From positions 1 to 5,750 of the forward strand of contig CASFUI010000221.1 of assembly GCA_949297565.1 (NCBI GenBank): a stretch of DNA of 5,750 bases, given 5' to 3'. The translations under genes were made by a program, and so were the position numbers. Below are positions 1 to 5,750 of this stretch, one piece after another. The stretch comes from an uncultured Eubacteriales bacterium (GTDB lineage Bacteria; Bacillota; Clostridia; Lachnospirales; Lachnospiraceae). How positions within the stretch are numbered: position 1 is the stretch's first letter; each line of letters opens with the position of its first letter. Under the pieces are notes generated by a model. That model searched no databases. It was not told the DNA's origin and saw nothing but the letters and a program-made list of their open reading frames with translations.

Positions 1-542
1 AGGCGTGCGGTATAAGCGGCAAGGACGGAGGAATGCTGAAGGTTGAAAAAAAGATGTCCGGCGGGGAGGATATTGGATATGTCGGAGAGGTAAAGAGTGT
101 AGACGCTACAATTATCCACTCACTGCTCAAGGATGATTTTCTTCCGGTTATCTGCCCTGTCGGCTATGACGCTTCATTTCACTCATATAACATAAACGCG
201 GATGACGCGGCATGTGCCGTTGCAAGGGCTGTCAATGCGGAAAAACTGGCTTTCCTGACGGATATTGAGGGAGTTTACAGAGATTACAACGACAAGAGCA
301 CGCTTATTTCCGAACTCTCTACATCTGAGGCTAAGGAACTTCTGTCAAGCGGAACGATAGGGGGAGGAATGCTGCCTAAGCTCGGCAACTGCATTGAAGC
401 CATTGAAAACGGCGTTTCAAGAGTACATATTCTTGACGGGAGAATACCTCACTGCCTTCTTCTTGAAATCTTTACAAACAAAGGTATAGGAACTGCGATT
501 TTAAGCGATGACGCGGAGAGGTTTTACAATACTAATATTTAA
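1..542 (+). CDS. argB: Acetylglutamate kinase (ArgB), C-terminal part; 5' end outside window
   Basis: N-acetylglutamate kinase phosphorylates N-acetyl-L-glutamate with ATP, the second step of arginine synthesis, in the cytoplasm. The reading frame is already open at base 3, encoding the typical GISGKDGG segment before the first ATG at 33. That ATG is therefore internal, and 179 residues are visible of a family length near 290-300. Amino acid kinase motifs seen: NINADDAA (189-212), LTDIEGV (255-275) and the glycine-rich GTIGGGMLPKL (351-383), which matches the family's nucleotide/substrate loop. The C-terminus carries LLLEIFTNKGIGT (456-494), the form found in hexameric, arginine-inhibited kinases such as those of Thermotoga and Pseudomonas; E. 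coli's insensitive enzyme differs there. Feedback inhibition is thus inferred; the N-terminal helix that would confirm it lies outside the window. argD follows 13 nt after the TAA stop. The family call is very secure. Confidence 0.96.
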   Translation, partial: ACGISGKDGGMLKVEKKMSGGEDIGYVGEVKSVDATIIHSLLKDDFLPVICPVGYDASFHSYNINADDAACAVARAVNAEKLAFLTDIEGVYRDYNDKSTLISELSTSEAKELLSSGTIGGGMLPKLGNCIEAIENGVSRVHILDGRIPHCLLLEIFTNKGIGTAILSDDAERFYNTNI

Positions 543-546
543 AGGA
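541..546 (+). promoter_or_regulatory. Ribosome binding site that decides the argD start
   Basis: AAAGGA overlaps the argB stop codon and lies 9 nt before the ATG at 556. It abuts the in-frame ATG at 547 with no spacing, so it cannot serve that codon well. This favours 556 as the argD start and suggests argB and argD are translated as neighbours on one mRNA. Confidence 0.65.
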
Positions 547-555
547 ATGGATAAA

Positions 556-1749
556 ATGGATACTAAGACTATTATTGAAACAGCGGAAGAGAAGCTTATA
601 CATACATATAACCGTTATCAGATTGTACTTGACAGAGGAGACGGGGTAAGGCTTTATGATACAGACGGCAAAGAATATCTTGATTTTGGAGCCGGCATTG
701 CAGTGTTTGCACTCGGGTATAATAACAGAGAGTATAACGATGCACTGAAGGCACAGATTGACAAGCTGATACACACCTCAAATTATTTTTATAATGAGCC
801 TTCCGTGCTTGCCGCAAAGGCTGTGACAGCAGCGTCAGGAATGGACAGAGTGTTTTTTACAAACAGCGGAACAGAGGCAGTAGAGGGGGCTATCAAGCTG
901 GCTAAGAAGTATGCCTATCTGAGGGACGGAAGCACTGACCATGAAATTATTGCCATGGAGCACTCATTCCACGGCAGAAGCATGGGCGCGCTTGCGGTAA
1001 CGGGAAACCGTCATTATCAGGAAGCGTTCGGACCTATGATTCCGGGAATAAAGTTTGCAAAATATAATAATCTTGAGAGCGTAAAGGAGCTTGTCAACGA
1101 CAAAACATGCGCGATTATTTTTGAGACAGTTCAGGGGGAGGGCGGAGTTTATCCTGCTAAGCCGGAATTTATCGAGGGTGTGAGAAAGCTGTGCGATGAG
1201 AGGGGCATACTTTTAATTCTTGACGAGATACAGTGCGGAATGGGGCGCACGGGCTCTATGTTTGCGTACCAGCAGTACGGGGTAAAGCCTGATATTGTGA
1301 CTGTCGCTAAGGCGCTTGGATGCGGTGTGCCTGTCGGCGCGTTTCTTGCAAGCGAGGATGTGGCGAAGGCGCTTGTTCCGGGAGACCACGGAACAACCTA
1401 CGGAGGCAATCCTCTTGCCTGCGCTGCGGCAGTTAAGGTGTTTGAGCTGTTTGACAAGATGGGAGTTCTGGAGAATGTAAGAAGAACAGGGGCATACCTT
1501 TCAGAAAGGCTTGAAGAGCTTGTAAATAAATATGATATTGTAAAGGAGCGAAGAGGCATCGGTCTTATTCAGGGAATAGAGCTTTCAGTCAGCCCTAATG
1601 AGGTAATAGCTAAGGCTCTTGAAAAGGGCTTGATTTTATTCTCAGCAGGAACAAATGTAATTCGTTTTGTGCCGCCTCTTGTCATAACAGAGAGCGATGT
1701 TGACGAGATGATTGAGAAGCTCGGAGAGGCTCTGAGTGAGGTTGTCTGA
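556..1749 (+). CDS. argD: Acetylornithine aminotransferase (ArgD), class III PLP enzyme
   Basis: A cytoplasmic PLP enzyme that transfers an amino group from glutamate to N-acetylglutamate semialdehyde, giving N-acetylornithine in arginine synthesis. From the ATG at 556 it has 397 residues, the usual family length. Class III aminotransferase landmarks, numbered from that start: NSGTEA (103-108, PLP phosphate loop), SFHGR (137-141), the acidic pair in LILDEIQCG (D223 pairs with the PLP ring nitrogen), the Schiff-base lysine K252 in VTVAKALGCG, and HGTTYGGNP (278-286). K252 sits almost exactly where the E. coli lysine does. An in-frame ATG at 547 and another at 508 inside argB exist, but spacing to AAAGGA supports 556. 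It is placed 13 nt after argB and 15 nt before the lipoprotein gene. Ornithine or GABA aminotransferase are the nearest alternatives; the argB context makes ArgD much more likely. Confidence 0.95.
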   Translation: MDTKTIIETAEEKLIHTYNRYQIVLDRGDGVRLYDTDGKEYLDFGAGIAVFALGYNNREYNDALKAQIDKLIHTSNYFYNEPSVLAAKAVTAASGMDRVFFTNSGTEAVEGAIKLAKKYAYLRDGSTDHEIIAMEHSFHGRSMGALAVTGNRHYQEAFGPMIPGIKFAKYNNLESVKELVNDKTCAIIFETVQGEGGVYPAKPEFIEGVRKLCDERGILLILDEIQCGMGRTGSMFAYQQYGVKPDIVTVAKALGCGVPVGAFLASEDVAKALVPGDHGTTYGGNPLACAAAVKVFELFDKMGVLENVRRTGAYLSERLEELVNKYDIVKERRGIGLIQGIELSVSPNEVIAKALEKGLILFSAGTNVIRFVPPLVITESDVDEMIEKLGEALSEVV

Positions 1750-1764
1750 AAAAGGAGTTTTTAG

Positions 1765-3033
1765 ATGAGTCGTTTTATAAAATCGGGTAGAAATATTCTC
1801 AGGAGAGCGGCGGCATTGCTGATTGCGCTGTGCATGGCAGTTCCTCTTGCCGCCTGCGGAGGCGACAAGGCAGATAAGACAGCAAGAGATTTAAAGCTTG
1901 AAGAGCAAAGAACAGTGCGTGTGTGGTATTGTGACGAGAGATATACAGATTATATTAATTTTGTGGCGGAGAGATTTCACGCGGCAAATGAACTTGTTAC
2001 GATTGAACCTGTTCTGGTTGATGCTGAAAATTATCTTGAGTATATTTACGACGAGAGCATAAGAAAGAATAACGCTGCTGACGTTTATCTGATGCTGTCC
2101 GATGATTTGGAAAAGGCGTGTATGATGGGACTGACGGTTGAGAACAGCACATATTCGTCAAATTATACTGAGAAAAATTACAGCAGAGCAGCGATTGAGG
2201 CGGCAAAATATAAGGGCAGGCTTTACGGATATCCAATAAGCTTTAATGTGCCGTTTATGGTATATAATAAAAATGTTGCTTATGCGGTAGACACATTTTC
2301 ACAGTTAAGTGATTATTGCAGTAATTATCAGGTTACTCAGGAAAATGAAAATATTATACAGCTTGTATCGTGGGATGTGTCAGATATGCTTGTCAATTTC
2401 GGGTTTTCGTGCTCAAGTGTCTCAATAGGCGGAGATACCGGTGATGACAGCAATATTGTAAGCGCGGACAGAGAGCTTTTGAAAAGAGCTGTTGAGGAAT
2501 TTGTAAAATTCCGCGATGAATTTGGAATTGTGCGTTCCGAATCTACGCTGGATTCGTGTACTCAGATGTTTGCCGACGGGCAGCTGGCATATACGATTAC
2601 AGATGTGGAACATCTGCGCACGATAGATGAGTCGGGTATTTCTTACGGGGTATGCGAAATTCCTCAGATCGCCGACGGGCTGGAGATAAGCGGTATCTCC
2701 GAGAATATGTGCGCGTTTGTAAATCCTTACTCATCATCAATAGAGGCTGCGAAGGCGGTTGCAAATGCTATGAGCTATGATTATGCGTCTGCAATCAACA
2801 GCACAATAGGGCTTATGAGTTCAAGGACTATACAGATTGAAAATAATGATTATGAGGAAAGCCACGGCAAGATTTATGAGATATACAGCGAATCGAACAC
2901 AAAAGCCAAGTTTATGGGAGCATCATATTTTTACACCAGATTTGAGATAATGCTGCATCAGATTTGGGACGGGGAAAATTCGGATACCGCAATTAACGCA
3001 TTTATGTCTGAGTTAAAACCTCAGGACGGCTGA
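1765..3033 (+). CDS. Extracellular solute-binding lipoprotein, family 1 (SBP_bac_1-like)
   Basis: A 422-residue membrane-anchored lipoprotein resembling the substrate-binding subunits of sugar-type ABC importers; its ligand cannot be told from sequence. The start is set by AAAGGAG (1751-1757), 7 nt before the ATG. The signal peptide has basic residues to R14, a hydrophobic core (15-27) and lipobox LAAC with lipidated C31. The mature part shows family 1 hallmarks: VRVWYCDERY (51-60), ADVYLMLSDDLEKACMMGL (105-123), GRLYGYPISFNVPFMVYNKN (151-170), MFADGQLAYTITD (268-280), and a late hydrophobic helix with SSSIEAAKAVANAM (323-336). It follows argD by 15 nt, so it is probably transcribed with the arginine genes, yet no permease or ATPase is next to it. 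The mature domain carries seven cysteines besides C31. Without a permease it could serve a distant transporter or act as a sensor; both are inference. Confidence 0.85.
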   Translation: MSRFIKSGRNILRRAAALLIALCMAVPLAACGGDKADKTARDLKLEEQRTVRVWYCDERYTDYINFVAERFHAANELVTIEPVLVDAENYLEYIYDESIRKNNAADVYLMLSDDLEKACMMGLTVENSTYSSNYTEKNYSRAAIEAAKYKGRLYGYPISFNVPFMVYNKNVAYAVDTFSQLSDYCSNYQVTQENENIIQLVSWDVSDMLVNFGFSCSSVSIGGDTGDDSNIVSADRELLKRAVEEFVKFRDEFGIVRSESTLDSCTQMFADGQLAYTITDVEHLRTIDESGISYGVCEIPQIADGLEISGISENMCAFVNPYSSSIEAAKAVANAMSYDYASAINSTIGLMSSRTIQIENNDYEESHGKIYEIYSESNTKAKFMGASYFYTRFEIMLHQIWDGENSDTAINAFMSELKPQDG

Positions 3034-3037
3034 CAGA

Positions 3038-3082
3038 GGCTTATGGACGTACAAGTGATAACCTGTGCGGTACATATAAGCC
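3038..3082 (+). other. Hairpin-forming dyad just after the lipoprotein stop codon
   Basis: GGCTTAT (3038-3044) is the exact reverse complement of ATAAGCC (3076-3082). Inside that, GTAC (3049-3052) pairs with GTAC (3070-3073), leaving a small asymmetric internal loop (GGAC against AT) and a 17-nt terminal loop. It begins 4 nt after the TGA of the solute-binding protein gene. No run of T follows, so it is not a standard intrinsic terminator. It could protect the 3' end of the upstream mRNA or belong to the folded leader of the next gene. Confidence 0.5.
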
Positions 3083-3136
3083 ATCACAATGTGTAAAGAA
3101 CGCTCACAGGAATAAATAACCTGTTATCTGTACATA
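3058..3136 (+). repeat. Imperfect direct repeat pair in the leader (ATAACCTGT ... GTACATA)
   Basis: Two copies, 3058-3076 and 3116-3136, share ATAACCTGT followed by GTACATA, with 3 nt between the blocks in the first copy and 5 nt in the second; the copies start 58 nt apart. The first copy lies mostly in the loop and inner stem of the 3038-3082 hairpin. The second contains a small palindrome, ATAAC-CT-GTTAT (3116-3127), of operator type. The segment CACAGG (3105-3110) can pair with CCTGTG of the first copy (3062-3067), or its last five bases with CCTGT of the second (3120-3124). Confidence 0.5.
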
Positions 3137-3191
3137 ATTAGATATTAGATTGAAGTCAATGCTAGATTTAATTCTTAGGAGGTACAGATGG
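3124..3191 (+). promoter_or_regulatory. Possible start-codon-sequestering helix in the leader of the YdcZ-family gene
   Basis: ATCTGTAC (3126-3133) is perfectly complementary to GTACAGAT (3182-3189), which includes the last base of the AGGAGG ribosome binding site (3177-3182), the spacer, and the first two bases of the ATG at 3188. Two G-U pairs (3124-3125 with 3190-3191) would extend the helix to 10 bp. If formed in the mRNA it would hide the start codon. The left strand belongs to the second direct-repeat copy and overlaps the small palindrome at 3116-3127, so competing folds are possible. I recognise no known riboswitch class, and no convincing -35/-10 pair is visible in this leader. Confidence 0.35.
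3137..3150 (+). repeat. Tandem heptamer ATTAGAT x2
   Basis: Two perfect adjacent copies of ATTAGAT, with a related CTAGATT a little further on (3162-3168). In A/T-rich leader DNA this can arise by chance; function unknown. Confidence 0.4.
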
Positions 3192-3637
3192 CAGGTTTTT
3201 TGATTGCAATTATTTCAGGTGCGCTGATGAGCGTGCAGGGAGTGTTTAACACAGGGGTAACAAAGAGCAGCAGCATATGGGTGGCAGCAGGCTTTGTGCA
3301 GATAACGGCTTTTTTGACATGCGTGGTAATGTGGTTTGTAGACGGCAGACCGGAGATTATGGGACTTTTTGGAGTACAGCCTAAAATAGCTCTGCTTGGC
3401 GGTGTTATCGGCGCGTTTATAACTTACACCGTTGTAAAGGCTATGTCAGGGCTTGGAGTTGCTAAAGCCGAGATTACTATTGTCATAAGTCAGATTGCAG
3501 TTGCATATCTGATAGAGTTATTTGGATTATTCGGCAGCGAGAAAAAGGATTTTTCATGGCTTAAGCTGCTTGGGATTGCGGTTGCCATAGCCGGAGTAGT
3601 TATTTTCAGCCTTTGCGGCAATACAAAGGAATCATAG
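3188..3637 (+). CDS. YdcZ-family small membrane protein (DMT superfamily, DMT_YdcZ/DUF606)
   Basis: A 149-residue inner-membrane protein of the drug/metabolite transporter superfamily, half-size like other DMT_YdcZ members; family substrates are mostly unknown. About five hydrophobic helices are seen, near residues 3-20, 30-51, 68-87, 92-113 and 125-143. Family-typical sequence includes SVQGVFNTGV (15-24), LLGGVIGAF (69-77), the polar-containing helix AEITIVISQIAVAYLIE (94-110) followed by LFGLFG, and LKLLGIAVAIAGVVIF (125-140). The start is well supported by AGGAGG (3177-3182), 5 nt upstream of the ATG. Being half-size, it probably works as a dimer (inference from the fold family). It sits behind an unusually structured 154-nt leader and 35 nt ahead of the methyltransferase gene, so the two are likely co-transcribed. 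An SMR-type multidrug protein is the main alternative but is shorter and has four helices. Confidence 0.85.
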   Translation: MAGFLIAIISGALMSVQGVFNTGVTKSSSIWVAAGFVQITAFLTCVVMWFVDGRPEIMGLFGVQPKIALLGGVIGAFITYTVVKAMSGLGVAKAEITIVISQIAVAYLIELFGLFGSEKKDFSWLKLLGIAVAIAGVVIFSLCGNTKES

Positions 3638-3672
3638 ATAAACAAAGAATAAAGATATAAGGAGAATACGAT

Positions 3673-4887
3673 ATGGAAGACTTATTTAAGATACGTGGAA
3701 TTGTCAGCCTGAAAAAGGGAGAGGGGAGAACTTTAAAATCAGGAGGCATGTGGGTATATGATAATGAGATAGCAAGCATTGCGGGAGACGCGCCTGACGG
3801 CACGCTTGCAGAGGTACATGATTTCGACGGTTATTTTATGGGGATAGGCTTTATAAACAGAAAATCGAAGCTCACAGTAAGGATGATGAGCAGACATGAG
3901 CATGTCATAGATGAGGCGTTTATTGAGAGGAGAGTACGAAGCTGTGTGGATTACAGAAAACACACAGTGGACATGTCTTCGTGCAGACTTATTTTCGGTG
4001 AGGCTGATTTTCTTCCCGGACTAGTGGTTGACAAGTTTTCAGACGTGCTTGTGGTAGAGTCTCTCGCGCTTGGAATAGACAGGTTTAAGCTTTTAATTCT
4101 TGATAAGCTGAAAGCAGTTCTCGCCGAAAACGGTATGAACATACGAGGGATATATGAGAGAAGCGATGCAAAGGTGCGTTTAAACGAGGGAATGGAGCGC
4201 TTTAAGGGATTTATCGGCGATGAGTTTGACACAAAAGTACAGATAGAGGAAAATGGCGTAAAGTATTTTGTCGATGTGAAGGAAGGACAGAAAACAGGCT
4301 TTTTTCTTGACCAGAAATACAACCGAAAAGCTATATGGAAGCTGTGTCCGGAGGCTAAGGTGCTCGATTGCTTTACACACACCGGCTCGTTTGCGCTGAA
4401 TGCCGGAATGGCAGGAGCTGCAAGCGTTCTTGGTGTTGACGCGTCTGAGCTTGGCGTGGAGCAGGCGCGCGAAAACGCCCGGCTTAATGATCTTGATGAC
4501 AGAGTTAAATTTATATGCAGGGATGTGTTTGAGCTGCTTCCTGAGCTTGAAAGGAAAGGGGAGAGCTTTGATCTGGTTATACTTGACCCGCCTGCGTTTA
4601 CTAAGGCCAGAAGCTCGGTAAAGAATGCCGTTAAGGGTTATCGTGAGATTAATTTGAGAGCTATGAAGCTGGTGCGCGACGGAGGTTATCTTGCGACATG
4701 TTCATGCTCTCATTTTATGGATACAGAGCTTTTTACAAAAACGATTTCCGAGGCGGCAAGAAACGTACATAAACGTCTGCGCCAGATTGAATTCAGGACA
4801 CAGGCGCCGGACCACCCGGTACTCTGGGCTGCCGACGCGTCTTTGTATCTTAAATTTTATATCTTTCAGGTGGTTGATGAGAAGTAG
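3673..4887 (+). CDS. RlmI-type class I SAM-dependent rRNA methyltransferase (COG1092)
   Basis: A 404-residue cytoplasmic enzyme resembling E. coli RlmI, which makes 5-methylcytosine at C1962 of 23S rRNA; that exact site is inferred here. The N-terminus (about 7-75) reads as a PUA RNA-binding domain, followed by the linker with GEADFLPGLVVDKF (109-122) and YERSD (161-165). The Rossmann-fold catalytic part has GQKTGFFLDQ (205-214), SAM-binding motif I VLDCFTHTGSFAL (230-242), acidic D256 in GVDAS, motif IV DPPAF (305-309) and CSCSHFM (343-349). C345 aligns with the Cys of the FSCSGLM segment I recall in RlmI, supporting cytosine-C5 chemistry. The end, DHPVLWAADASLYLK, also matches RlmI layout. 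The ATG is preceded by AAGGAGA (3659-3665), 7 nt away. The gene lies 35 nt after the YdcZ-family gene and converges on the - strand gene. The symbol is left empty because the modified base is not proven. Confidence 0.9.
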   Translation: MEDLFKIRGIVSLKKGEGRTLKSGGMWVYDNEIASIAGDAPDGTLAEVHDFDGYFMGIGFINRKSKLTVRMMSRHEHVIDEAFIERRVRSCVDYRKHTVDMSSCRLIFGEADFLPGLVVDKFSDVLVVESLALGIDRFKLLILDKLKAVLAENGMNIRGIYERSDAKVRLNEGMERFKGFIGDEFDTKVQIEENGVKYFVDVKEGQKTGFFLDQKYNRKAIWKLCPEAKVLDCFTHTGSFALNAGMAGAASVLGVDASELGVEQARENARLNDLDDRVKFICRDVFELLPELERKGESFDLVILDPPAFTKARSSVKNAVKGYREINLRAMKLVRDGGYLATCSCSHFMDTELFTKTISEAARNVHKRLRQIEFRTQAPDHPVLWAADASLYLKFYIFQVVDEK

Positions 4888-4899
4888 ATGGAAAATGAC

Positions 4900-4929
4900 A
4901 AGAAACCCGCTTTGAGGTTTATTAATTTT
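4900..4929. terminator. Possible bidirectional terminator in the convergent gap
   Basis: AAACC (4903-4907) pairs with GGTTT (4916-4920) around an 8-nt loop; after one mismatch, AA (4900-4901) pairs with TT (4922-4923). On the + strand it is followed by TTAATTTT-type sequence. On the - strand the right arm is followed by TTTCTTGTCATTTT. Position between two converging genes fits a shared terminator, but the 5-bp core is weak. Confidence 0.45.
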
Positions 4930-5750
4930 ACTTTATAGTTATTTCTTCAACCTTTGTAATGGCTCCGGTTGTGGGAATTCTGTAAAGCGTTTCGCTGTCC
5001 TCGTAGTACTGGAAAAATGTGTATTGCGAAGTACAGTGAATTGAGCTGATGTTGCCTTCGGCGATGTATTCAACCTGTGTTCCGTCGGCATTCATGCGGT
5101 ACAGACCGTTGTTTTCTCCCTCGAGCACAAAGAATATTTTATTGCCGTATCTGTTGTAATTAATTACTCTGCCGTCTGTGCCTGCGTAAAGCTGCTCAAG
5201 AGTTTTGCTTGACGTATTTAGGCGTACAAGAGAGTAGCCTTTATCCAGGTCAATATAATAGACATAGCTGTCCGCGGCGTCTGCCATATAGGCGTTTGCG
5301 TCATAGAATATGCTGACCGTTCCGGTCTCTGCGTCAAGTGTGCTTATTCGGTTTTTATTGAATGAGTCCGCAAAATAAAATTTGCCGTCATATACGCTTG
5401 CAGGATTGTAGGCGTTTGACGAAAACTGGATGTTTTCCTTTCCGTCAATTCCTGCCTTGTACAGCGACATTCCTGTCTTTGCGTCATAGTACTGATAGTA
5501 GAGTGAATTGCCGTAAAGGCAGGCAACCCCTGACATTGATGAGGATAAAACCTCCGCCTCCTGACCGTCCAAATCAGTGCGGTATACGCCGAACAGCTGA
5601 CCGCTTACACTGCCTGACTGTTTTGACGAATCAAGGTTGTTGCGGACGTAATATATATAATCTCCGCATACGTTTAAATAATACACGGTATCATCGTTTA
5701 AAGCACGGGCTTCTGTGCAGTCTGAGTTCATTACATATAATTTCCCTTTG
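4928..5750 (-). CDS. DUF5050-like beta-propeller repeat protein, C-terminal part; 5' end outside window
   Basis: 273 residues are visible. The frame stays open to the right edge: KGKLYV precedes the first ATG (5729-5731), and that stretch already fits a repeat, so this Met is internal and the real start is outside. Numbered from that Met, repeats of about 40-50 residues each have an aromatic strand (DYIYYV 24-29, NSLYYQYY 75-82, GKFYFAD 116-122, SYVYYID 155-161, NKIFFVL 196-202, YTFFQYY 236-243). Most are followed by an LYxxxxDG-type hairpin (VYRTDLDG 49-56, LYKAGIDG 90-97, LYRMNADG 210-217, LYRIPTTG 249-256). This pattern is typical of DUF5050/TolB-like propellers in extracellular proteins of Clostridia, where the domain often follows a signal peptide or membrane helix; that part cannot be seen. 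No enzymatic residues are recognised. A binding or surface role is plausible but unproven. It ends 40 nt from the converging methyltransferase gene. Confidence 0.75.
   Translation of the reverse strand, partial: KGKLYVMNSDCTEARALNDDTVYYLNVCGDYIYYVRNNLDSSKQSGSVSGQLFGVYRTDLDGQEAEVLSSSMSGVACLYGNSLYYQYYDAKTGMSLYKAGIDGKENIQFSSNAYNPASVYDGKFYFADSFNKNRISTLDAETGTVSIFYDANAYMADAADSYVYYIDLDKGYSLVRLNTSSKTLEQLYAGTDGRVINYNRYGNKIFFVLEGENNGLYRMNADGTQVEYIAEGNISSIHCTSQYTFFQYYEDSETLYRIPTTGAITKVEEITIK

Noticed and set aside
508..555. Longer argD start at 508, or the ATG at 547
   Set aside because: 508 would put 35 bases of overlap inside argB and adds residues unlike ArgD N-termini; 547 directly abuts AAAGGA with no spacing. 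556 has proper spacing.
3043..3096. 17-residue ORF in the leader, possibly a leader peptide
   Set aside because: SD-like AGAGG is only 3 nt from the ATG, the peptide shows no run of any amino acid, and the region is better explained by the dyad.
3133..3172. Promoter for the YdcZ-family gene (CATAAT at 3133 or TTTAAT at 3167 as -10; TTGAAG at 3150 as -35)
   Set aside because: Neither -10 candidate has a -35-like hexamer at 16-18 nt; TTGAAG lies only 11 nt before TTTAAT.
3034..3187. Known riboswitch (for example guanidine, preQ1 or T-box) in the leader
   Set aside because: I see no conserved core of these classes, such as paired ACGR loops or a T-box sequence; a covariance-model scan would settle it.
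3951..4382. 143-residue - strand ORF inside the methyltransferase gene
   Set aside because: It is a Ser/Thr/Phe-rich antisense shadow of a well-supported gene, with no recognisable motif.
4888..4938. 16-codon ORF starting right after the methyltransferase stop
   Set aside because: It has no RBS of its own, covers the terminator-like dyad and overlaps the end of the - strand gene.
5729..5731. ATG taken as the real start of the - strand repeat protein
   Set aside because: The frame is open to the edge, KGKLYV upstream fits the repeat, no signal peptide follows and no RBS is seen.

Overview
The window looks like ordinary chromosome from a low-to-mid-GC anaerobic Bacillota, most likely a Clostridia/Lachnospiraceae-type gut bacterium. 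This is inferred from the strong AGGAGG-type ribosome binding sites, a lipobox-bearing solute-binding lipoprotein, a YdcZ-type half-size DMT transporter and a DUF5050-like repeat protein. I cannot name a species from the sequence alone.

Left part (1-3033, + strand): the 3' part of argB (N-acetylglutamate kinase, cut by the window edge), then a complete argD (acetylornithine aminotransferase), then a complete lipoprotein of the family 1 extracellular solute-binding type. Gaps are only 13 and 15 nt, so this is almost certainly the tail of an arginine-biosynthesis operon with a binding-protein gene attached. No permease or ATPase is visible beside the binding protein.

Middle part (3034-3187): a 154-nt intergenic leader that is unusually rich in short repeats and dyads. 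It holds a hairpin just after the lipoprotein stop codon, an imperfect direct repeat, a tandem heptamer, and an 8-bp perfect complement (10 bp with G-U pairs) between the leader and the start codon of the next gene. I recognise no known riboswitch class, but this is the most interesting unexplained structure in the window.

Right part: a small five-helix YdcZ-family (DMT_YdcZ) membrane protein, then 35 nt later an RlmI-type PUA plus SAM-dependent rRNA methyltransferase, probably co-transcribed. A converging gene on the - strand follows, cut by the right edge. It encodes a secreted or surface-type protein of beta-propeller-like DUF5050 repeats. A short dyad of terminator type lies in the 40-nt convergent gap.

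No RNA genes, CRISPR arrays, insertion sequences or phage genes are visible, and no intergenic stretch exceeds 300 bases.
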